From positions 18,940,202-19,004,201 of the forward strand of contig NC_135386.1 in NCBI RefSeq assembly GCF_049243985.1: 64,000 bases of DNA, given 5' to 3'. Numbering within the stretch: position 1 is the stretch's first letter; every line of letters begins with the position of its first letter. Source of the stretch: Paroedura picta. Lineage: Eukaryota; Chordata; Lepidosauria; Squamata; Gekkonidae. Made by a program: the position numbers and the translations under genes. Positions 58,301 through 64,000 of this stretch are shown here, one piece after another. The notes under the pieces were generated by a model. It had not been told where the DNA came from and searched no databases. It saw only the letters and a program-made list of their open reading frames with translations.

Positions 58301-61300
58301 TGGGAGGGAGAGAACAGTGCTTGCCCTTCAGGAACCTGGGAAATGGGGCAATGCAGAGGCAGGCCAGGCCTGACAAGCTGCAAGCAGGCCTAACCCCCTG
58401 GCAAGGGGTCAGGCACTGGCCCTTTCCACTCAGGCCTCTCCCTGCCCTGCGCGGCCTAGGTCTGCAAGGGGATGCACAGCCCTCTGCCCGCTAGAGGCAG
58501 CTGCCTGGGGCTTTCCTGCAGCTCCCGAGAACCCAGCTCAGTTAGGCTAGCACTGGAGTGTAAGGCCCCTGCTTGGCCAAGTGTGGAAAGGAGTGGGTGA
58601 GGGGTGGGGTCCCAAGGGAGGCAGCCCGCCACCCCGTCCCTCGCCCCGCTGCTTTCCGGCTTCTCCTCCTCGGGGTGCCCTCTCCCCTGGGAGCCCAAGG
58701 AAGGCCCGCCCCTCCTTGCTGGGACTCACCTTGCAGGGATGGCGCTGATGGGCTTCTTGTAGATGGTGATCAGCTTGTCCAGGACGGTCATGGCGGTGGT
58801 GAAGACGCGGTAGGAGTGCAGGAAGGTGTTGAGGAAATCGATGCTGAGGAACCGCAGGTCGGTCAGCCTCTCCAGAAGGCGCTCCACGCTGGCGTAGCGG
58901 ATCTGCAGGACTTTGCAGGAGTTCATGGTCTTGCTGAATCGTATGTCGACGTCGTCACAGTACAAGCTGGTGTCAGACCTGGGGAGACCGCGGAGGCTGG
59001 GCAGGGTGCCCTCGGCAGCCCCCTCCCTCCCTCCCTCCCACGAGGGACCACGCCTGGCAGGGCAGCCCCACCGCTGGAGCCCCCGAGAGAGCAAGAGGCC
59101 TCCGCAGCCCCTGAGACATTCCAGGCCTGGAAGGGCTCTGCCAGGTGATGCCACCTGTGCCCACGGCCTCCCCCTCCAGCTCGGCTTACTTGATCATCTG
59201 AGGGACGGTGACTTTGGAGTTCTCCTCGAAGGCGTTCATCATGAGGCCGTTGCACCGGATGTTGTCCACGCACTGGAACGGACACGGAAGAGGCTTAGGC
59301 AGGGAGGGGGTGGCCACAGCACAGAGAAGAGCGGGATCCACACCACAGACCTGTGGGCCTGTCTCCAGTGGAGTGCCTGGTGGGAGTCTCCTACATCCTC
59401 CCCCCCCCCTTTGGGAAGTCCATGCGGGTGTTTCCTCTCCTTTCTGTCCCGAGACGGCTCCTCTCCTCCCCTTGTGAGCCTCTCCTGCCCTTCACGGGAG
59501 TGGGCTTGCCCCAGGCGTCAACAGGCTAGCTCGGGACAGGAGTGGCAGACACGTCACCCCCCCCCGATTGCCCCCTCCCTCAGCCGCTGGCCCTTCCCTA
59601 CCTGGCTGATGTCGCTTGTCCATGCCGCCTTCTCCTGCCTGGAAGAGGCCACCAGGATGATGGTGTAGGATGGGCCGTCCTTGGGCTCCACCACAATCTT
59701 GAAATCCAGGTGGTCGATGTCTTGTCCGGACCCTTTGGCTTGACCAATGAAAAGAGAAAGGTGAGGGGAGTGGGGACTGTGGGGAGGGGCTTGTAAAGAG
59801 AAAGGAGGTGGCCCAGTGGGGTTGGCGGGGAGTGGCCCGGGGGCTCTCAGTTGAGGGGAGTCCACTGCAGGGGTGTGGCGGGTGGGTTGGGGGGTCGAGC
59901 ACCCGGTGCCAGTTGATACTTACTCTCCTCCTCCGCGCTCTCCGTCTCTTCCACCAGCGTGCAGTCGATGAGGGAGATGACGCCCCCGTTCTGGAAGGAA
60001 AGCAAGGACTCCATCACTGCACGCTCCCACCCCTGGCCTCTTCTAACGCTAGGAGTCTTCCCTGGTTCCACCCAGCTTTCCACTGACGCTTAGGGATCTA
60101 AAATGTGATAGTCACAGGGGTCCTGCGGGCAGCGGTAGGTTGCTAGCGGGGAGGACTGCGGCAGCCTCTAATCTGGAGAACTGCAGGCCACTGAGTGACC
60201 TTAGGCTAGTCCCAGTTCTCTCAGAGCTCTCTCAGTCCCACCTACCTCACAGGGTTGTGGCGACAGGAAGGGAATGTGATTGTAAGCTGCTTGGAGACTC
60301 CTTCAGGTAGCAAAATCAGGGTACCAAAAACCAGCCCTCCCCATCCTCCTCCCCCCTCCAATCGCCTTCCCTTCCCATCAACAGGCACCATGTGAGGCAG
60401 GTGGGGCTGAGAGAGTTTGGAGAGAACAGCGACTGGACTAAGGCCAGCCAGCAGGCTTTGCAAGGACGGGGGGGGGGGGGAGGAGTGGGGAAATCCTGCC
60501 TGGTTGGTTCTCCGGGTTCGAGGCTGCTGCTTCCAGCCACCCCTGTGCCACGCTGCTTTCAGCTGCATGTACCTGTGCTCAGGCGTGTGTGAGTGCCACT
60601 CACCTTGGTCAGGTGCAGCTTCCCTCCAGAGCCGCGGGTGCAGATGATGAGGTGCTTGGAGAAGAGGAAGCACTGCCGCTCACCCTCCTTCCGCAGGGAG
60701 AGGGAGCCCAGCCGCCCCCGCGTGATCTTCCCCTTCTCCGACATGGGCACCTGGATGAGGGAGCCTGCAGGGGAGAGAGGCCGTGCTGGGCTGGGTCCCA
60801 CTGGCCCTCCTTCCTCTCTGGGGGCAGGGGGCCACTCCCCAGCTGGACGCCGGCCTCCCCCCCCCTGCCCCCCCCTGCTGTGACTCTGGGGGGTCAAGGG
60901 GACATGCCCTGCCCCCTGCCCCCCCCCCGTCCTGCCCAGCTTGGCTACCTTGTCTGACAAATGTCTGGCTGGTGTCCAAGAGGATCTCGCACCCCTCGAT
61001 GATCATCCGTTCGATTGCCAGGTTCTTCCGGATGTTTTCTGTCTCGCTCACTTCGTCATGCATGATCCTGGAACACCCAAGTGTCCCTCAGCAGGAACCC
61101 CAGAGGAGACGGGAGATGCCAACTCTCCTGTTCCAGCCCAGTTCCTGTGCCATTGCAAGCTGCTTCACCAACCCTTGCCTGACCAAGTGCAGCAGTGGGG
61201 CACCCCCCTCCCCACACACACACCCCAGACAGAGGGAGTGGACTCTTCTCACCTGGAGAGCTCCTCCAGCTTGGACTTGGCGTAATCCAGGCTGTTCCTC

Positions 61301-64000
61301 TCCACGTGCTCATGGGGCGTGTGGGCCAAGAGCTCATGCAGCGTCAAGATGTACCTGGGGATCTGGGCCAGGAGGTAAGAGAAGGTGGCATCAGGGCCCC
61401 CTCACCCCACACACACACACACACCTGCCCCACTCCAGAGGCACATCTTCTCACCTGGGCACTCACAGGGTGGAGGAGCACCTTGAGCCCCCCCCCCCGA
61501 CGAGCGCTCTGCTCACCTGGAACATGGGGTAGGTCAGGAAGGTCTCCAGCGTCCGCTCCTCACAGTCCGGCTTGGCCTCGTAGTGCTTCAGCAGCTTGTC
61601 GAAGTCCCGGTTCTGCTTGCAGTGGGCCAGGATCTGCAGGCTGTACTGATGGTTCCGGACAAACTCCTGGTAGATGTTCAGCATGGGCAGGAGGATGTCA
61701 AAGAGGTCGGCTGCGAGGAAGGGAGGGTGGGGTTGAAGACGCTCCTGCCAGGTTTCTGCAGGCTGAGGGGTCCACAGCCCAGGGAGGGGCCCTCATCTCC
61801 CCCCAGGACGTGTTGGCTCGGGCAAAGGGGAAGGAGGTGCCCCAGCGAGAGCTCTGTGCCCCTCCCCTCTTTTCCCCCTTGTTGTGTCCCTAAAGTCCCC
61901 CTTCCTCAGCTCTTTGGGTGGGGTTGCTGCTCTGCATCGGGCGCTTTCGAGGGTTCCTGACCAGCCACTGGGCTCGATGCTGTGTGGGGGGGGGGGGGGG
62001 GAACCCGTCATCCGGCACTTGCTCACCCAGCACCAGGGTGGGCCAGCTAGAGATCCGCGCTTTCAAGCCCTGGTAGAAGATCTGGTGCAGAAACATGATG
62101 GTTTCGCTGCAAAAGAAACGAACAAGAAAAGGCAGATTAAACCAGGACTGGCAACCTCGTTTCATTGGGAAAATCTTATTTTGCAAAGAGGAAAAGGTCC
62201 ATTGCTCAATTTTAGCATCATTTTAACCAAGAAATGGAGGGTGAACTCTGTGGCATTTCCTCCTGTGGACGTCCGAAACCCCACCATCCCCCCCCAAAAA
62301 AAATGTATCTCCCAGGGCAGGCAGCTCAAAAGAATGGAAGAGCCAGGTTCCTTCCTTCCTTGTGGTTGGCAAGAAGCCCCCATCCCCTCTCTGCAGCCCA
62401 TGGGGGCTCTGTCCTCTTGGAGCTGCTTTCCACAACTGCCGTGGTTGCCAACCATGGGTGGGGACCTGCCTGGAGACTGGGGGAGGGGCCTCCCAGCGGG
62501 GTCTGATGCCCGGCAGCCGTCCTCTCCAGGGGAACTGCCCCCCCTGCCTGGAGACCAGCCCGCCTGGCTCACCTGTTCAGGAAGATGCTGCTGACGTCGT
62601 CGTGGGTAATGGGCGGCTTCTTGGAGCTGGCAGCCATGCGGAGCGGCCGCAGGAAGTTGTTCACCAGGATGTGGAGCTGCTGCACGTACTCCGCCTCCGC
62701 CTCCAGCATGCTGAAGACCACCTGGTTCCTCTTGCGCATGCTGTCCGCGTGGGGGGAGCGGATGTAGTCCTGGATGATGGTCTTCCACTTCCGCCGGCAC
62801 AGCCATCCCCGCAGGAAGCTCTGGACCTGTCCGCACAGCAGGAGGGGGCTCAGAGCACGCAAGGGGGGGGGGATAGCAAAAGCTACTGGCAGGGGCAAGA
62901 GAGCTGTCGTGGGCAGGGCTCTACGGAACTACCTGCCTCACAGGAGCCTAGTTAGCAGCACCTTCAAGATGAGCCAGATTGGCAGCAGGGGAGTCACGAC
63001 ATCTGGCTACTCTTGAAGGTCCTCCTAGTTTCCTGCTTTTCCCCCTGCACCAGACCAGCTTCCTCACAGAGAAGGGGAGGCTGCTGTCGTGGGTCTCCGG
63101 TCGGAGAAGGGAGATGCGTGGCAGGGGGCCACAAGATTGCCTTGGCACAGAGAAAGGATCTCTTTCAGCCACACTAAATAACCCAGTGCCCATGCACTCC
63201 CAGTGCCCTTTGCAACTGGTTTGTAAAATGGAAGGAAGATGCTCTTGCAAACAGTCACTGAAGTGGATCGTTCGGCGTGTGTGGAAGTGCCCACTCCTTC
63301 CCCTCCCGGGGGGAGGTCAGCCAGGGGTTTCCTCCCACCCGTTCCTTCTGCTCCCCTGGGGTTTCTGGAACTTCCCTGGGGGGTTGCATCGTTGTGCATC
63401 AGAGAATGACCCCCGGTGCACTCCTGTGCCATTGGAGCCAAAGGCCCTACGCAGCACATGCCAGCCTCCCTTGAGGCCTCTGCCCCCGTCCGGAGCCCAC
63501 CTTCTTGATCTTCTTGAGGTCACTGTCATCATCGCTGGGGACGTTTGTCTGATTGGACTGGATGCGCTCGTTCTCCTTCAGCAGAGCCGCAATCTTGGAA
63601 CCGACAGAAAACCAGCAGGTCAAGAACAGGGGCTGCACCCCACAGCCCACCCGCCAGCCTCAGATCTGGACGGGGAGATCTACCCTTCGCATTTCCTGCC
63701 ACTTGGGACCGGGACAGCTGGTAGCCCAAGCAACAGGTGCAAGGACCGCACCTTCTGCCGTGAGATTCTGGGCCTCGTGCAGCCCAGGTGTGAATACACG
63801 TTTCCTGCCAGCGGCTGGATCCATCATCTTTGTGCCACTGTTTGCAGCTGGCAGACTCCCTGAGGGGAAGGTGGCTTTGCATCATGGAGGGGGGGGGCTA
63901 AAGAAGCCCCTCTCCCCACCTGCAGCAGCCAGTGTGCCCCAGGGTGGGCTGAGCTCCGTTACCTCTGATTTCAGGCGCTCCGTCTCTATCTCGCCGTCTT
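49361..64000 (-). CDS. RASGRF1: Ras-specific guanine nucleotide-releasing factor 1 (RASGRF1), 5'-partial
   Basis: Calcium/calmodulin-regulated exchange factor for H-Ras and Rac, mainly neuronal. Coding exons in transcript order: 63963-64000 (cut by window end), 63501-63593, 62573-62826, 62027-62106, 61517-61710, 61253-61362, 60949-61067, 60604-60764, 59924-59990, 59602-59738, 59190-59272, 58730-58978, 57823-58193, 57423-57548, 56384-56554, 55993-56099, 55745-55857, 54920-54980, 54395-54498, 53964-54048, 51736-51933, 51119-51198, 50376-50493, 50110-50178, 49361-49453. They encode about 1092 residues to the stop, equal to human residues from about 178 to 1273. Order: coiled-coil end, IQ motif, DH, second PH, REM, a Ser-rich linker and the CDC25 catalytic domain. 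One donor is GC instead of GT (55744). N-terminal PH exons lie beyond the right edge. RASGRF1, not RASGRF2, is chosen by close sequence match and the CTSH neighbour. Confidence 0.97.
53080..53330. repeat. Inverted-arm dispersed repeat
   Basis: The left arm (gtttcattcaaggtgtgagc, gtgcatgcaaacttcctcag) and the right arm (gtgcacacaaaagctcatat, aataaaactttgttggtctt, taaggtgcctaattggactc) are inverted copies of the same repeat sequence. Resembles a foldback DNA element; family not assigned. Confidence 0.55.
53508..53790 (-). repeat. Squamate tRNA-derived SINE, near full length
   Basis: Reverse copy. The plus strand begins ttaaaggtaaaggtatcccc, continues gcaccgggtcatgtctgacc, cattaccgtttaccccccag and acctcggaaggatggaagg, and ends with the reverse of a tRNA head (gggatcgaactcccagcctc, ccttaccactctgcgccaca). 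This is a distinct family from the CTT-tailed SINE. Confidence 0.85.
54207..54246. repeat. (TG)n followed by poly-G
   Basis: About thirteen TG units, then gcgc and an 11-G run, in a RASGRF1 intron. Confidence 0.95.
54690..54785. repeat. Dispersed repeat fragment
   Basis: gtccagcaggacctttaaga with ctaaccaaatttgtcattc resembles the general transposon-like tail type (cf. cagcaccttaaagactaac) found elsewhere in reptiles. Weakly supported. Confidence 0.35.
60155..60345 (+). repeat. tRNA-derived SINE (plus) of an inverted pair
   Basis: tctaatctggagaactgcag, tctcagagctctctcagtcc, cacctacctcacagggttgt and gtgattgtaagctgcttgga with ccaaaaaccagccctcc. Same family as 14836; lies in the RASGRF1 intron 59991-60603. 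Confidence 0.8.
60346..60565 (-). repeat. tRNA-derived SINE (minus) of an inverted pair
   Basis: tgtgaggcaggtggggctga, gagagtttggagagaacag and ggttggttctccgggttcga are the reverse complement of the same family, directly abutting the plus copy to its left. Confidence 0.75.
61984..62001. repeat. Long G homopolymer
   Basis: About 16 consecutive Gs in a RASGRF1 intron, 25 nt past a splice donor. One of the longest of many G/C runs in the window. Confidence 0.9.

Larger units (their letters stand above)
59602..62826 (-). other. RASGRF1: RASGRF1 IQ motif, DH and second PH domains
   Basis: Exon 62573-62826 starts with the IQ motif ([20 protein letters not shown]), the calmodulin site, then enters the DH domain ([19 protein letters not shown]), which continues through [20 protein letters not shown] and [20 protein letters not shown] to [19 protein letters not shown]. 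The PH domain spans 59602-60764 ([20 protein letters not shown], then WTSDISQ). Lengths match the family. Confidence 0.93.

Noticed and set aside
62979-63863. Plus-strand open frame of 294 codons in a RASGRF1 intron and across exon 63501-63593
   Set aside because: Overlaps a confirmed exon on the opposite strand and has no recognisable features.

Overview
This is vertebrate nuclear DNA. It carries five spliced protein-coding genes with GT-AG introns (one GC-AG exception), CpG-rich promoters and AATAAA-type polyadenylation signals. The interspersed repeats point to a squamate reptile, most likely a lizard: tRNA-derived SINEs with CTT-rich tails, a second tRNA-head SINE with a TACCTTTA-like tail, 5S-rRNA-derived SINE pieces, CR1 LINE fragments and a small hAT-like palindromic MITE. 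The species cannot be fixed from sequence alone. High GC, very short introns and close gene spacing would fit a microchromosome; that is inference.

Layout: (1) 1-20.1 kb, plus strand: FRMD5 (FERM domain protein, TM-anchored), with its first coding exon upstream of the window and 13 coding exons plus 3' UTR inside. (2) 20.9-26.1 kb, minus: WDR76, complete, 12 coding exons, ending tail-to-tail with FRMD5. (3) 27.3-41.2 kb, minus: BLM RecQ helicase, complete, 21 coding exons, CpG-rich promoter. (4) 41.7-46.9 kb, minus: CTSH, cathepsin H, complete, 12 coding exons. (5) about 48.0-64.0 kb, minus: RASGRF1, 25 coding exons from just before the IQ motif to the stop; the N-terminal PH/coiled-coil exons lie beyond the right edge.

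Exon boundaries were set by splice sites and by codon phase. Every complete coding sequence closes in frame: WDR76 477 aa, BLM 1153 aa, CTSH 332 aa. The four minus-strand genes run head-to-tail with gaps of roughly 0.6-1.3 kb. FRMD5-WDR76 and CTSH-RASGRF1 are neighbours in human 15q, as I recall that map, but BLM between WDR76 and CTSH is not. These are ordinary housekeeping or signalling genes, not parts of one pathway, though WDR76 and BLM both act in genome maintenance.

I found no undescribed multi-gene system, no CRISPR array, no retroviral or other virus-like element and no RNA gene. The points worth a second look are lineage differences in known genes (short BLM and WDR76 N termini, altered BLM C terminus, extra cysteines in CTSH), unusual splice-site features and the local gene order.
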